This document shows positions 11,356 to 20,125 of a DNA stretch of 63,538 nt, one piece after another. Below the pieces are notes generated by a model, which was not told where the DNA came from, made no database searches, and worked only from the letters and a program-made list of their open reading frames with translations. The stretch's first letter is position 1. Each line of letters begins with the position of its first letter. Made by a program: the position numbers and the translations under genes. The stretch is from assembly GCA_021808055.1 (NCBI GenBank), contig JAKBCH010000006.1, positions 1 through 63,538 of the forward strand, read 5' to 3'. This DNA is from Pseudomonadota bacterium. Its GTDB lineage: Bacteria; Pseudomonadota; Alphaproteobacteria; Acetobacterales; Acetobacteraceae.

Positions 11356-12438
11356 GTGACCCTCGCCCTCACGGTCGTGGTGCCGTGTTACAACGAACGC
11401 GCGAACGTGGCCCCCATGGTCGCGGCGCTGGAGAGCGCCCTCGCCGGTTTGGCGTGGGAGGTTGTGTTCGTTGATGATGACAGCCCGGACGGCACCGCCG
11501 CCGAGGCCAAGCGGATTGCGGAATACGACCCGCGGGTGCGGTGCATCCGCCGGATTGGGCGGCGGGGATTGTCCTCGGCGGTGATCGAGGGAGCGCTCTC
11601 CTCTTCCGCCGAGCATATCGCGGTGATCGATGGCGATTTGCAGCATGACGAAACCCGCCTGCCTTTGATGCTTCAGGCTGTACAAAACGGGGCGGACATG
11701 GCCGTGGGCAGCCGCCATGTGGAAGGCGGAGATTCCGCTGGGTTGTCCTCACCCTTGCGCGTGAAGCTTTCCGAAACCGGCATCCGGGTGGCGCAGATGG
11801 TCACCCGCACCAGCATTTCCGACCCCATGAGCGGGTTCTTTTTACTGCGGCGGGATATGTTTGAGGCGCTGGCGGCACGGCTCACCGGGCAGGGCTTCAA
11901 GATTTTGCTGGATTTGATTCTGGCCGCACCGCGCCGGCTGAACATCACGGAAGTGCCCTATAAATTCCGCCCCAGGCTGGCCGGCGAAAGCAAGCTGGAC
12001 GTGCTGGTGCTGGCGCAATTCGCCGGGTTGCTGCTGGACAAAGCCTTGCACGGCACGGTGCCGCTGCGCTTCATCTCCTTCGCGCTGGTGGGTATTGTTG
12101 GCGTGCTGGTGAATATTCTGGTGCTGCAAATCGCACTCGCCGCCGGGGCCGGGTTCGGCCAGGCGCAGACCATCGGCACCATCGTGGCCATGGTGGTGAA
12201 TTTCCAGCTCAACAACCAGCTTACCTACCGGGCGCAGCGGTTAAAGCGCGCGCGCGCCTGGCGAGGCCTCGCCTTGTTCATGATTGTGTGCGGGTTGGGG
12301 GCCATCGCCAATATCGGCATCGCCAAGGCGCTATATGCGGAAGATGGCGGCAGCCTGTTTTCCAGCGCGGCGGGGGCGGCGGTTGGCGTGGTGTGGAATT
12401 ACGCGGTCTCCGCCACGCTCGTCTGGCGCGTGCGCTAG
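11356..12438 (+). CDS. GT2 glycosyltransferase fused to a GtrA-like membrane domain
   Basis: 360 residues from a GTG start. Residues about 4-230 form a DPM1-like GT2 domain: VVVPCYNERANV, VFVDDDSPDGT and VIDGDLQHDE (the DxD-type metal site), then SDPMSGFFLLRRD. Residues about 235-360 hold four hydrophobic segments of a GtrA-like domain, including FNFQLNNQLTYR-like sequence (VVNFQLNNQLTYR). DPM1-GtrA fusions make polyprenyl-phosphate-linked sugars and may flip them. The stop is immediately followed by the ATG of a GT39/ArnT-like transferase, the class of enzyme that uses such donors, so the pair probably acts in one pathway. Confidence 0.9.
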   Translation: MTLALTVVVPCYNERANVAPMVAALESALAGLAWEVVFVDDDSPDGTAAEAKRIAEYDPRVRCIRRIGRRGLSSAVIEGALSSSAEHIAVIDGDLQHDETRLPLMLQAVQNGADMAVGSRHVEGGDSAGLSSPLRVKLSETGIRVAQMVTRTSISDPMSGFFLLRRDMFEALAARLTGQGFKILLDLILAAPRRLNITEVPYKFRPRLAGESKLDVLVLAQFAGLLLDKALHGTVPLRFISFALVGIVGVLVNILVLQIALAAGAGFGQAQTIGTIVAMVVNFQLNNQLTYRAQRLKRARAWRGLALFMIVCGLGAIANIGIAKALYAEDGGSLFSSAAGAAVGVVWNYAVSATLVWRVR

Positions 12439-12439
12439 C

Positions 12440-13819
12440 ATGAAAAGAGCCCTCGCGGCGCTGGCAGCCCTCACCGTGCTGCGCCTCGCTTTGGCGGCGG
12501 TTTTGCCGCTTACACCGGATGAAGCCTATTATTTCACCTGGGCGAAGCATTTGCAGCCGGGGTATCTTGACCATCCGCCGATGGTGGCGCTTTGGATCAA
12601 GGCGGGTATCGCCTTATGCGGAGACACGCCGCTGGGCATTCGGCTGCTGGGCCCACTGGCAGCGGCGCTGGGCTCGCTGGCGCTGTATGATGCTGGCAAC
12701 CGGCTGCTGCCCGGCAAGCGGATTGGCCTGGCCGCCGCAGCGTTATTAAACGCCACGCTGATGCTGGGCGCGGGTTGCGTGGTGATGACGCCCGACACCC
12801 CGCTGCTGTTTTTCTGGACCCTGGGCGTGTGGGCGCTGGCCCGGCTGGTGGAGTCCCGTAACCCACGCTGGTGGCTGGCGGCGGGCGGCATCGCCGGGTT
12901 GATGCTGTTTTCCAAATACACCGCCGCCTTGTTCCTGGCTGGGGCGGGGCTGTGGGCGCTGTTTACACCCGCCATCCGCGCCCAGTTGCGCACTCCCTGG
13001 CCCTGGGCGGGCATTGCCCTGGCATTTTTGGTTTTCGCGCCGGATATCGCCTGGAACGCTGGCCATGGCTGGGCGAGCTATTTGAAGCAAGGCGGGCGGG
13101 AAGATGGGTTTAACCCCGCGCGGAGCTTGCAGTTTCTTGGCGAACTGGTGGGCGGGCAGGCTTTGCTGTTCACCCCGCTCATCGCGGCCCTGGCGGTGCG
13201 CGGGGTGTGGCATTTGCGAGGCAACGCCAACCCCGGCGCGCGGCTGCTGCTTTGGTTAACTTTGCTGCCCGCCGCGGTGTTTTTGGAATTTGTGTTGAAA
13301 GGCCGGGTGCAGGGCAATTGGCTGGCGATTCTCTACCCCACCGCCTGCCTGGCCGCCGCTGCGGCACCACCCATACGCTGGGCGCGCCCGGCTTTGGCGC
13401 TGGGCTTTGGCATCACCGCTTTGGTGTATGCGCAAGCGCTCACCGGCTTTGCACCGATTTCGGCCAAGCGCGACACCTCCGCCCTGCAAATGGCGGGTTG
13501 GAAAGAGTTTGCCGCGCAGGCCGCCGCCAGCCACCCCGCCTTTATCTCCTCGGATGACTACGCCACCGAAGCTGAACTGGCATTCTATGCGCCAAAAAAC
13601 GTGCCGGTTCTGGGCTTTGGCCCGCGCTGGAAATATTTTAACTGGCCGGTGGCGGCAGTGCAGGGCGAAACCGGCCTGCTGATCACCCGCCGGGGGGATG
13701 CTTCCTGCCCGGATGAGGTTGGCGTTATTATCCGCATGCGTGGCGATGAACCGGTGATGAGCTATCGTGTTTGCCAGATCACCGCCCATACACCGGCCAG
13801 GATATTTCCCCGGCCCTAG
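12440..13819 (+). CDS. GT39/ArnT-like integral membrane glycosyltransferase (PMT_2 type)
   Basis: 459 residues with about ten hydrophobic segments. The N-terminal loop contains LTPDEAYYFTWAKHLQPGY and DHPPMVALW, the acidic catalytic motif of C-type (polyprenyl-phosphate sugar dependent) transferases. MMTPDTPLLFFWTL in the middle and a soluble C-terminal domain of about 80 residues also fit. The ATG at 12440 starts one base after the upstream stop; the longer in-frame start at 12284 would lie inside the GT2-GtrA gene. It probably moves a sugar from the lipid carrier made by the preceding gene onto an envelope acceptor, which is not identifiable here. Confidence 0.88.
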   Translation: MKRALAALAALTVLRLALAAVLPLTPDEAYYFTWAKHLQPGYLDHPPMVALWIKAGIALCGDTPLGIRLLGPLAAALGSLALYDAGNRLLPGKRIGLAAAALLNATLMLGAGCVVMTPDTPLLFFWTLGVWALARLVESRNPRWWLAAGGIAGLMLFSKYTAALFLAGAGLWALFTPAIRAQLRTPWPWAGIALAFLVFAPDIAWNAGHGWASYLKQGGREDGFNPARSLQFLGELVGGQALLFTPLIAALAVRGVWHLRGNANPGARLLLWLTLLPAAVFLEFVLKGRVQGNWLAILYPTACLAAAAAPPIRWARPALALGFGITALVYAQALTGFAPISAKRDTSALQMAGWKEFAAQAAASHPAFISSDDYATEAELAFYAPKNVPVLGFGPRWKYFNWPVAAVQGETGLLITRRGDASCPDEVGVIIRMRGDEPVMSYRVCQITAHTPARIFPRP

Positions 13820-14134
13820 AGTCTGATTACTTCAAGTTGAATCGTAAGCCGATCCAACTTGAAACGCGGATCAGCCCCTGATCATCACCTTAAGAATGCG
13901 ATGACACCAGACCGAATCGTTACAGAATTGGTCAAACTTTAGATGCGCTGTAGTTTTCAGAAAAATCACCAAAAAAACATCTAAATTTTTTATTTTAATA
14001 CATTTATTCGCGTCTTTTTTTAAACGAACACATTTTATTGACCGTTAACTTCTGGCAATACTTAGGCGTTGCCGTATACAGAACGCCGATACAGCGAAAA
14101 TTTAATCATCCGTTAAGTTTTTCCGGAGTTGATG
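13820..14134. other. AT-rich intergenic region upstream of the Hint gene
   Basis: A 315-bp gap, the longest non-coding stretch of the window. It begins with an inverted repeat, ttcaagttg 13831-13839 and caacttgaa 13855-13863, close in layout to the interspersed repeat hairpins. A second inverted repeat, tttagatg 13938-13945 and catctaaa 13978-13985, is followed by a T-rich run and could be a weak terminator for the glycosyltransferase. From about 13950 to 14060 the base composition is strongly AT-rich, unlike anything else here. A TTGACC at 14038-14043 could be part of the Hint gene promoter, but no good -10 at 17 bp was found. Confidence 0.6.
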
Positions 14135-15157
14135 ATGTCACAAACTTATACTTACAGCTTTAAGCAAGGCACCCAGACTGACACGATCAACGTCACGGTC
14201 AGCACCACCTTGCAAACCATTACCTCAAAGGTTAGCGGCGAAACGGCGACGGGCCAGGGCTATGCCGTAACCGCCATCTCCGGGAACATTGGCGGCAATA
14301 CCATCTCCGGTGTAACCGGAAATAAGGGCGTGGTTAGCTCCACCTCCAATGGCGTAGCGGTTTATGACAACGCGCTCTTCCCGGTTGCGAGTTCCGGCGT
14401 GGTTGCGGGCTCCGGCGTGAGTGGGAGCCAATACGGGATCGACTACGCTGGCCTGCTGTTTAAGGTTGGAAACACAACATACAACCTCTTCGAGCAAAAC
14501 GGCACGTTTCAGCTGCTTACCGTGAGCGGCACCACCAACCCCACGACCACCCTGACCCTCCTTAGCACCACCGCCCCGTGCTTCTGCGCTGGCACGAGCA
14601 TCTCCACACCTAACGGAACCCGCCTGGTGGAAGAGCTTGCCATTGGCGATACGGTGCTGACCCCCTCTGGCGAGGTTAAAACCGTGCGCTGGATGGGCCG
14701 CCGGGTTGTGGACATGAAGTTTGCAGACCCGCTGCGTGCCCTGCCTGTGCGCATCAAGGCTGGCGCGCTGGGCAATGGTCTGCCCGTGCGAGACCTGCTG
14801 GTCTCCCCATACCACGCGATGTTCCTGGATGGCATTCTGGTGCAGGCCGGGGCGATGGTGAACGGCAGCAGCATTGTGCGCGAAGGCAACATGCCCGCCC
14901 AGTTCACGTATTATCACATTGAAACAGCGGATCATGCGCTGATCCTGGCCGAGGGTTCGCCCACCGAAACCTTCGTCGACAATGTCGACCGTATGGCTTT
15001 CGACAACTGGGCTGAATATCAAGCCATCGCGGGTGATGCCGAGCCGATTGCGGAAATGGATTATCCACGGGCAAAATCCGCACGCCAGGTTCCGGCCTCG
15101 CTCCGCGCCAAGCTCGCTGCCCTGGCAGCACCTTATGCCGCGCTGCAAGCGGCCTAA
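14135..15157 (+). CDS. Hint_2 (hedgehog/intein-like) domain protein
   Basis: 340 residues. Residues 1-148 are a Ser/Thr/Gly/Asn-rich beta-type domain without a signal peptide. A Hint_2 domain follows: PCFCAGTSI with the candidate self-cleavage Cys149, ELAIGDTVLTPSG, VRWMGRRVV, PVRIKAGALGNGLP, LLVSPYHAMF (conserved His) and AGAMVNGSSI. Hint domains cut or splice the chain at the N-terminal Cys; whether this one does is inference. Bacterial proteins of this kind are often surface or secreted adhesin-like. GGAG at 14125-14128 sits six bases before ATG 14135, which I prefer over ATG 14132. It is monocistronic, flanked by the AT-rich gap and a strong terminator. Confidence 0.85.
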   Translation: MSQTYTYSFKQGTQTDTINVTVSTTLQTITSKVSGETATGQGYAVTAISGNIGGNTISGVTGNKGVVSSTSNGVAVYDNALFPVASSGVVAGSGVSGSQYGIDYAGLLFKVGNTTYNLFEQNGTFQLLTVSGTTNPTTTLTLLSTTAPCFCAGTSISTPNGTRLVEELAIGDTVLTPSGEVKTVRWMGRRVVDMKFADPLRALPVRIKAGALGNGLPVRDLLVSPYHAMFLDGILVQAGAMVNGSSIVREGNMPAQFTYYHIETADHALILAEGSPTETFVDNVDRMAFDNWAEYQAIAGDAEPIAEMDYPRAKSARQVPASLRAKLAALAAPYAALQAA

Positions 15158-15188
15158 ACTAATCCGACATTAAGCCGGACATACGAAA

Positions 15189-15219
15189 CGCTCAGGCCCC
15201 GGCCTGGGCGTTTTTTATT
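15189..15219 (+). terminator. Rho-independent terminator after the Hint gene
   Basis: Stem 15189-15198 (cgctcaggcc) pairs with 15201-15210 (ggcctgggcg) with one G-T pair and a 2-nt loop, followed by ttttttatt at 15211-15219. It sits 31 bp after the Hint stop. The stem and T-run overlap the last codons of the convergent acyltransferase gene. Confidence 0.88.
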
Positions 15220-16391
15220 AGCTTTGCCGCGTTTTGGCCTGGCAGCCTCATCACGCGGGAAAGCAGCCGGGTCCAGAGTTTGTCCACCCAGGCCAGCGGC
15301 AAGGCACAAACCAAGGTGAGCAGAATGGAGCAGGCTGCCGCCATAACCGCCGCCCCCGCTATGCCCAGCGTACCCACGCCATCCATAAACGCCACCGAAC
15401 CCGCTGAAAGCAATATCGGCCCGTGCAGCAGGTAAATGGGGAAGGAAAGCAGCCCCAGCCACACCGCCCAACTGCCGGAAAACGCCCGCCGCGTGGCCGG
15501 GTTGCCAAGCAATACGATGATGATGAGTGCGGCCCCGGCATCCCACACGTAATGGCTGTATGCTGGGGAAAACAGCAGTTTCAGCGGCGCGTGAATGAGC
15601 AAATTCTGCTCATAGGTGAAGCTGAACAGATAAAGCCCCAGCCCCCCAAGCGCCATCGCCGCGTTGTTGCCAAGCTCCGGCAGCCTTCCCTCAGCGAACA
15701 GCATGGCCAGCACCGTGCCCACCAGAAAATCCGCGAAGAAGGTGAAGGGGTAGCCGGTGCCAGCCACATAAATTGCCAGCGCCACCAGCCCCAGCCTTAT
15801 GCCCCAATTGCCAATAGCGAACAGAACCGGGGCAGCGAAAAAAATGGCGAAGGAGCCAAACAGCTCGATTCGCATGGTCCATAGGGGCGAGTCGAATTTC
15901 ACCTCGCCCTGGGTGAACACATTCACCAGCCCTTCTCGCAGCGCGCCCTCCCAGGTGAGATGCGCCGGGCGGATGGGCGAATTGCCATGGCTTGCCAGCC
16001 ACCCCGCACCGATGACATGCGCGGCTTGCTTATATTCATGGCCGGACCAGCTAATGAGCGCGAAAGCGATCAGGCAGGTGATAACGGTAAGGCAAGCGAG
16101 GCGAGGCCAGCGTTTCAGCAGCGCCACAACAACTCGGGAGATGCGCCTGTCTCGCCCAAAGGGCAGGCTGAGAATAAAGCCGGACAGCACAAAAAACACC
16201 GCCACCGCCGCGCCGCCGTTCAGCATGCCCAGGGCAAACTGCGTGATTGTGCCCAGCGCACCATACCCATGCGGCACCACCCCTACACCCTTGGGCGTGA
16301 ACGCCAGCACCAGATGGTAAAGAACCACAATTGCAGCGGCGATGCCGCGCAGCCCCTCCAAAGGGACCAGTTTCCGCCCGTTCTCCACCAT
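15192..16391 (-). CDS. Acyltransferase family 3 membrane protein (OafA/YrhL-like)
   Basis: 399 residues with about ten transmembrane segments. The N-terminal PLEGLRGIAAAIVVLYHL motif, with the conserved Arg and the catalytic-type His, is the hallmark of acyltransferase-3 proteins. FFVLSGFILSLPFGR is the second family motif. Such enzymes O-acetylate or O-acylate lipopolysaccharide, exopolysaccharide or peptidoglycan sugars. The acceptor is unknown; the glycosyltransferases upstream suggest an envelope glycan. The gene is convergent with the Hint gene and its final codons encode part of that gene's terminator on the other strand. Confidence 0.9.
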   Translation of the reverse strand: MVENGRKLVPLEGLRGIAAAIVVLYHLVLAFTPKGVGVVPHGYGALGTITQFALGMLNGGAAVAVFFVLSGFILSLPFGRDRRISRVVVALLKRWPRLACLTVITCLIAFALISWSGHEYKQAAHVIGAGWLASHGNSPIRPAHLTWEGALREGLVNVFTQGEVKFDSPLWTMRIELFGSFAIFFAAPVLFAIGNWGIRLGLVALAIYVAGTGYPFTFFADFLVGTVLAMLFAEGRLPELGNNAAMALGGLGLYLFSFTYEQNLLIHAPLKLLFSPAYSHYVWDAGAALIIIVLLGNPATRRAFSGSWAVWLGLLSFPIYLLHGPILLSAGSVAFMDGVGTLGIAGAAVMAAACSILLTLVCALPLAWVDKLWTRLLSRVMRLPGQNAAKLIKNAQAGA

Positions 16392-16453
16392 GGGGCATAG
16401 GTGGCAGATATGAGCCGGAAAATCAGCTTTCCAGCCCGTGGCGTTTTGTTAAC

Positions 16454-16484
16454 CCCTTGCGATATCGTGTTTATACCGCAAGGG
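16454..16484. repeat. Inverted repeat between ilvE 3' end and acyltransferase 5' end
   Basis: Perfect 8-bp arms cccttgcg 16454-16461 and cgcaaggg 16477-16484 enclose a 15-nt AT-rich loop. No T-run follows on the minus strand, so a terminator for ilvE is not well supported. It may be a protein-binding site in the acyltransferase promoter region. Function unknown. Confidence 0.45.
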
Positions 16485-16501
16485 TAGAGGCACCTTTCGG
16501 T

Positions 16502-17404
16502 TCAGGCGGCGCGTTTTTCCACATCCTCAGGCGACATCCGCACCAGAGCGGTATAGTCGTTGAGCAGTGTTTCAGTGAGTTTGGCCGGGGTGTAATTCAC
16601 CGCCGTGCCAATCTGGCGCACTGGCGTTACCTCAGCGGCGGTGCCGGTGAGGAAGCATTCGCTGAAGGAAGAAAGTTCTTCCGGCTTGATGTTGCGCTCG
16701 ATCACCTCGATCCCGCGCGCCTTGGCGAGGGAAATGACGGTCTGGCGGGTAATGCCGTTCAGGAAGCAATCGGTCTTCGGGGTGTGCAGCTTGCCATCCT
16801 GCACGAAGAAGATGTTGGCGCTGGTGCCCTCCGCCACAAACCCGTCCCAAGTGTACATCAACGATTCTTCATAGCCCTCGGCCTCGGCCTTGTGCTTGGA
16901 GAGCGTGCCGATCATGTACAGCCCCGCCGCCTTGGAGGCGACAGGTGCCGAGAGCGGGTGGGGGCGGCGCCAGTCAGACACGTTGAGGCGGATGCCTTTC
17001 ATGCGGTCAGCGCCGAAATAATCCGGCCAGGTCCAGCAGGCGATCATCAAGTGGATTTTGGTCTGCTGGGCGGAAACGCCAAGCTGCTCCGAGCCGCGCC
17101 AGGCCAGCGGGCGAATATATGCGTCTGTCAGATTGTTCGCGGCCATCACCTCGGCGCAGGCCTGGTTGATCTGCTCGCGGGTGAAGGGAATCTCGAACCC
17201 GAGCAGGCGGCCGGAGGCGATCAAACGGTCTGTATGGGCATTCAGTTTGAAGATATTGCCGCCATAGGCGCGCTGGCCCTCAAACACGGCGGAGGCATAA
17301 TGCAGACCATGGCTGAGCACATGCAGCTTCGCCTCACGCCAGGGAATGAGCTTGCCATCCCACCAGATGAAGCCGTCACGATCGTCGAAGGGCACGAGCG
17401 CCAT
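16502..17404 (-). CDS. ilvE: Branched-chain amino acid aminotransferase
   Basis: About 300 residues, class IV PLP fold. It catalyses the last step of valine, leucine and isoleucine synthesis. Landmarks are LHVLSHGLHYASAVFEGQRAY near the N-terminus, YIRPLAWRG, the PLP lysine region KAAGLYMIGTLSKHKAEAEGYEESL with its catalytic Lys, and FFVQDGKLHTP plus GITRQTVISLA. ATG at 17404 (MALVPFDDRDG) is the usual start; another ATG lies two codons upstream. It is divergent from the petP-petR operon. Confidence 0.95.
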   Translation of the reverse strand: MALVPFDDRDGFIWWDGKLIPWREAKLHVLSHGLHYASAVFEGQRAYGGNIFKLNAHTDRLIASGRLLGFEIPFTREQINQACAEVMAANNLTDAYIRPLAWRGSEQLGVSAQQTKIHLMIACWTWPDYFGADRMKGIRLNVSDWRRPHPLSAPVASKAAGLYMIGTLSKHKAEAEGYEESLMYTWDGFVAEGTSANIFFVQDGKLHTPKTDCFLNGITRQTVISLAKARGIEVIERNIKPEELSSFSECFLTGTAAEVTPVRQIGTAVNYTPAKLTETLLNDYTALVRMSPEDVEKRAA

Positions 17405-17511
17405 GGTCAAATGTCTCCGGTTGCGGTACTATTTCTAAACGGTCTAAACTTGCGCAAAACTCAGCCGAAACTACACTTCATTGCGGCCAAACAGTGGTTA
17501 TTGAAATTGCC

Positions 17512-18087
17512 ATGCCTAACCCATCGACTCAACCCTACCCGGCCAGCAAACGCGAAACCCTGCCCAGCGCCCCGCACGCGGCACCCGGAACCGGGCTTTT
17601 GTTCCTGCGGGAAGATGAGCTTCGTGCTGCGCAGGACATGCTTTTTTTCGCATTGCGGGATTTAAATGGCCCGGCGGACGCCATTCTGGCGGGATTCGGA
17701 TTTGGCCGTGCGCATCATCGCTGCCTGCATTGGATCGCCCGTCGGCCAGGGCTGAATGTGGGGGAGCTGCTCTCCATACTCGGCATTACCAAACAAAGCC
17801 TCACCCGCGTGCTCGGCCCGCTCATCCGCGATGGATATGTTGTGCAGGTGCCAGGACCGAAGGATCGGCGCCAGCGCTTGCTCAACCTGACAGAAAAGGG
17901 TGTGGCGCTTGAACGGCAATTGTTCGAGACCCAGCGCGAACGCCTGTTGGTAGCGTATCGTGAGGCTGGTGGCCAAGCTGTAGAAGGCTTCAGACGCGTG
18001 ATGCGCGGGCTGATCAGCCCGGGCGGACGTGGCATAATAGAGCCTGCCGAAGCCGCCCGGCCACCAAAGCCAACACGCACCCCCTGA
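17512..18087 (+). CDS. petP: MarR-family transcriptional regulator, PetP-like
   Basis: 191 residues from ATG 17512 (GTG 17494 is an alternative). A winged helix-turn-helix spans about residues 70-140: the recognition helix ITKQSLTRVLGPLIRDGYV and the wing PKDRRQRLLNLTEKG are typical of MarR proteins. The pairing of a MarR protein with an OmpR-type regulator five bases downstream matches petP-petR of Rhodobacter, where PetR was linked to expression of the cytochrome bc1 operon and other genes. The N-terminal 45 residues are Pro-rich and probably flexible. Gene symbol is by synteny plus family, so moderately sure. Confidence 0.8.
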   Translation: MPNPSTQPYPASKRETLPSAPHAAPGTGLLFLREDELRAAQDMLFFALRDLNGPADAILAGFGFGRAHHRCLHWIARRPGLNVGELLSILGITKQSLTRVLGPLIRDGYVVQVPGPKDRRQRLLNLTEKGVALERQLFETQRERLLVAYREAGGQAVEGFRRVMRGLISPGGRGIIEPAEAARPPKPTRTP

Positions 18088-18092
18088 CCATC

Positions 18093-18803
18093 ATGACCGA
18101 GGTCGGGCTGACAGAAGACGCGCCGCATGTTCTGTTGGTTGATGACGATGCCCGCCTGGCCACGCTCGCCGGGCGTTATCTTGCAGACAACGGCTTTCGG
18201 GTCACCCGCGCGGCTTCAGCGGCGGAGGCGCGGCAAAAGCTACGAGCCATGGAATTCGACCTGCTGGTGCTGGACGTGATGATGCCCGGCGAAAACGGGC
18301 TTGAGCTCACCTTCAGCCTGCGGGCGGAGCGGGCACCCGCCACGCCCATCCTGCTGCTCACCGCGCGGGACACGCCAGAGGATGTACTGGCCGGTTTTGA
18401 AGCCGGGGCGGATGATTATCTTGGCAAACCATTCGACCCCAGAGTGCTCGTTGCCCGGTTGCGCGCCATGCTGCGCCGCGCCCAGCCGCCCGCGGTGCAA
18501 ACCGGGCCGCTGCCGCTGGGCGATGCCCATTTCGATGCCGAGCGTGGCGAGCTGATCAGCCCAAATGCCCGTATGCGCCTCACCGGGGCAGAGCTTTCCC
18601 TGCTCACCACCATGGCCGCGCGGCCACATGAGGTGTTTTCCCGCGAGAGCCTGGCCGTGGCATTGGGGCTGGATGACGTGAACGAACGCGCCATCGACGT
18701 GCAGGTGACCCGCCTGCGCCGCAAGATTGAGCCAGACCCGCGTGAGCCGCGCTTTCTGCTCACCATACGCGGCAAGGGCTATGTGCTGAAACCGGGGACA
18801 TGA
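18093..18803 (+). CDS. petR: OmpR/PhoB-family response regulator, PetR-like
   Basis: 236 residues. The receiver domain (about 11-125) has the acidic triad in LLVDDDARLA, the phospho-acceptor Asp61 in LLVLDVMMPGENG, the Thr in LLLTARD and the Lys in YLGKPFD. The C-terminal winged helix (about 140-235) has LTGAELSLLTTMA, the recognition helix ERAIDVQVTRLRRKIEPDP and the final TIRGKGYVLKP. It should bind DNA as a phosphorylated dimer. The gap to petP is 5 bp and the stop overlaps the kinase start by 4 bp, so kinase and regulator are an obvious cognate pair. Confidence 0.9.
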   Translation: MTEVGLTEDAPHVLLVDDDARLATLAGRYLADNGFRVTRAASAAEARQKLRAMEFDLLVLDVMMPGENGLELTFSLRAERAPATPILLLTARDTPEDVLAGFEAGADDYLGKPFDPRVLVARLRAMLRRAQPPAVQTGPLPLGDAHFDAERGELISPNARMRLTGAELSLLTTMAARPHEVFSRESLAVALGLDDVNERAIDVQVTRLRRKIEPDPREPRFLLTIRGKGYVLKPGT

Positions 18804-20125
18804 AAATTCAACTCGGCCCGGTGCAGCCGGAACGATTGTTTCGCAAGCTGCTGCCACGCGGGTTGTTCGGGCGTTCTCTGCTCATCGTTTTGGTGCCAAT
18901 GCTGGTGCTGCAAGCTGTGGCACTGGAGATTTTCTACGGCACGCATCTCGATGAACTCTCCCGCCGCCTGGCCGGCGCCGTGGCCGGGGAGATCGGCTTC
19001 ATGATCGACCAGATCGACCGCGACCCCACAAGACGCACGCTAGTGATGCAGGAAGGCGACATTCATTTTACCTTCCACACCGTGTTCATGAAGAACGAAA
19101 CGCTGCAGCATTTGCCGCCGCCCGATGCACCCGGCCCAGTGGATACTGACCTTGCCCAGGCCCTGGCGCAGGATGTGCACCGCCCCTTCAATGTTTCCTG
19201 GCATCAACATCCCGGCACTTTGCGGGTGAATATCCAGATGGCGGATGGAGTTATCAGCGTCGATGTGCCGCGCAAACGGTTGTTTATCGGCACTTTCTAT
19301 TTGTTTCTCATCTGGCTGATCGGCTCCGCCTTGCTGCTGTTGTTGCTGGCGGCGCTGTTTCTGCGCACCCAGGTGCGCGGCATCAAACGTCTGGCGGAAG
19401 CCGCGGAAGCCTTCGGCATGGGACGCGATAACGGGCCCATCCGGCCGGAAGGGGCGATCGAAGTGCGCCGCGCCGCCACCGCCTTTAACCGGATGCAGGA
19501 ACGCCTGCGCCGGTTCCTCAGCCAGCGCACCACCATGCTGGCCGGGGTGAGCCATGATTTACGCACCCCGCTTACCCGCCTGCGCCTCGCATTGGCCATG
19601 CAGCCCAACGTCACCCCTGACGATTTACAGGACATGGAAAGTGATATTGCCGAGATGGAACATCTCATCGGCATCTACCTTAATTTCGCCCGCGGCGAGG
19701 GCAGCGAGCAGGCCGTGCCCACAGACCTGCCCGTGCTGCTGGAGGAAATTTGCGCCACCGCGAAACGCTCCGGGGCCGCCATCAGCCTTTCGGCCCCCGA
19801 GACCATGATGGTGACATTGCGACCTGAGGCCATGCGGCGGGCTTTCACCAACCTTATCGACAATGCCCGCCGTCACGCCAGCCTGATCTGGGTGAGCGCC
19901 GCGCGCAATGGCGCCAGCGTGCAGATTTTCATCGACGATAACGGCCCCGGCATACCAGAGCAGAAACGCGAAACGCTGCTGAAACCGTTTGAAAGCGAAG
20001 ACCCCGGCGGCACCGGGCTCGGCCTTGCAATCGCGCGGGATATCGTTGTCGCCCACGGCGGCGGCATTCTGCTTCTGGACCGGCCAGGCGGGGGGTTGCG
20101 GGTGTCGGTTGAGTTGCCGGGTTAG
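18800..20125 (+). CDS. EnvZ-like sensor histidine kinase
   Basis: 441 residues. Two transmembrane segments (about 24-44 and 162-188) enclose a periplasmic sensor loop of about 115 residues. A HAMP linker (about 189-240) leads to the HisKA box AGVSHDLRTPLTRLRL with phospho-acceptor His252. The ATPase domain has the N box NLIDNARRHA, the G1 box IDDNGPGIP and the G2 box GTGLGLAIARDIV. The layout matches EnvZ/RegB-type kinases. It is translationally coupled to petR, its presumed partner. The stimulus is unknown. Its stop overlaps the stop of the convergent SDR gene by 3-4 bp. Confidence 0.93.
   Translation: MKIQLGPVQPERLFRKLLPRGLFGRSLLIVLVPMLVLQAVALEIFYGTHLDELSRRLAGAVAGEIGFMIDQIDRDPTRRTLVMQEGDIHFTFHTVFMKNETLQHLPPPDAPGPVDTDLAQALAQDVHRPFNVSWHQHPGTLRVNIQMADGVISVDVPRKRLFIGTFYLFLIWLIGSALLLLLLAALFLRTQVRGIKRLAEAAEAFGMGRDNGPIRPEGAIEVRRAATAFNRMQERLRRFLSQRTTMLAGVSHDLRTPLTRLRLALAMQPNVTPDDLQDMESDIAEMEHLIGIYLNFARGEGSEQAVPTDLPVLLEEICATAKRSGAAISLSAPETMMVTLRPEAMRRAFTNLIDNARRHASLIWVSAARNGASVQIFIDDNGPGIPEQKRETLLKPFESEDPGGTGLGLAIARDIVVAHGGGILLLDRPGGGLRVSVELPG

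Noticed and set aside
16454..16484. Terminator for ilvE
   Set aside because: The hairpin is good but no T-run follows on the minus strand, so it is kept only as an inverted repeat.
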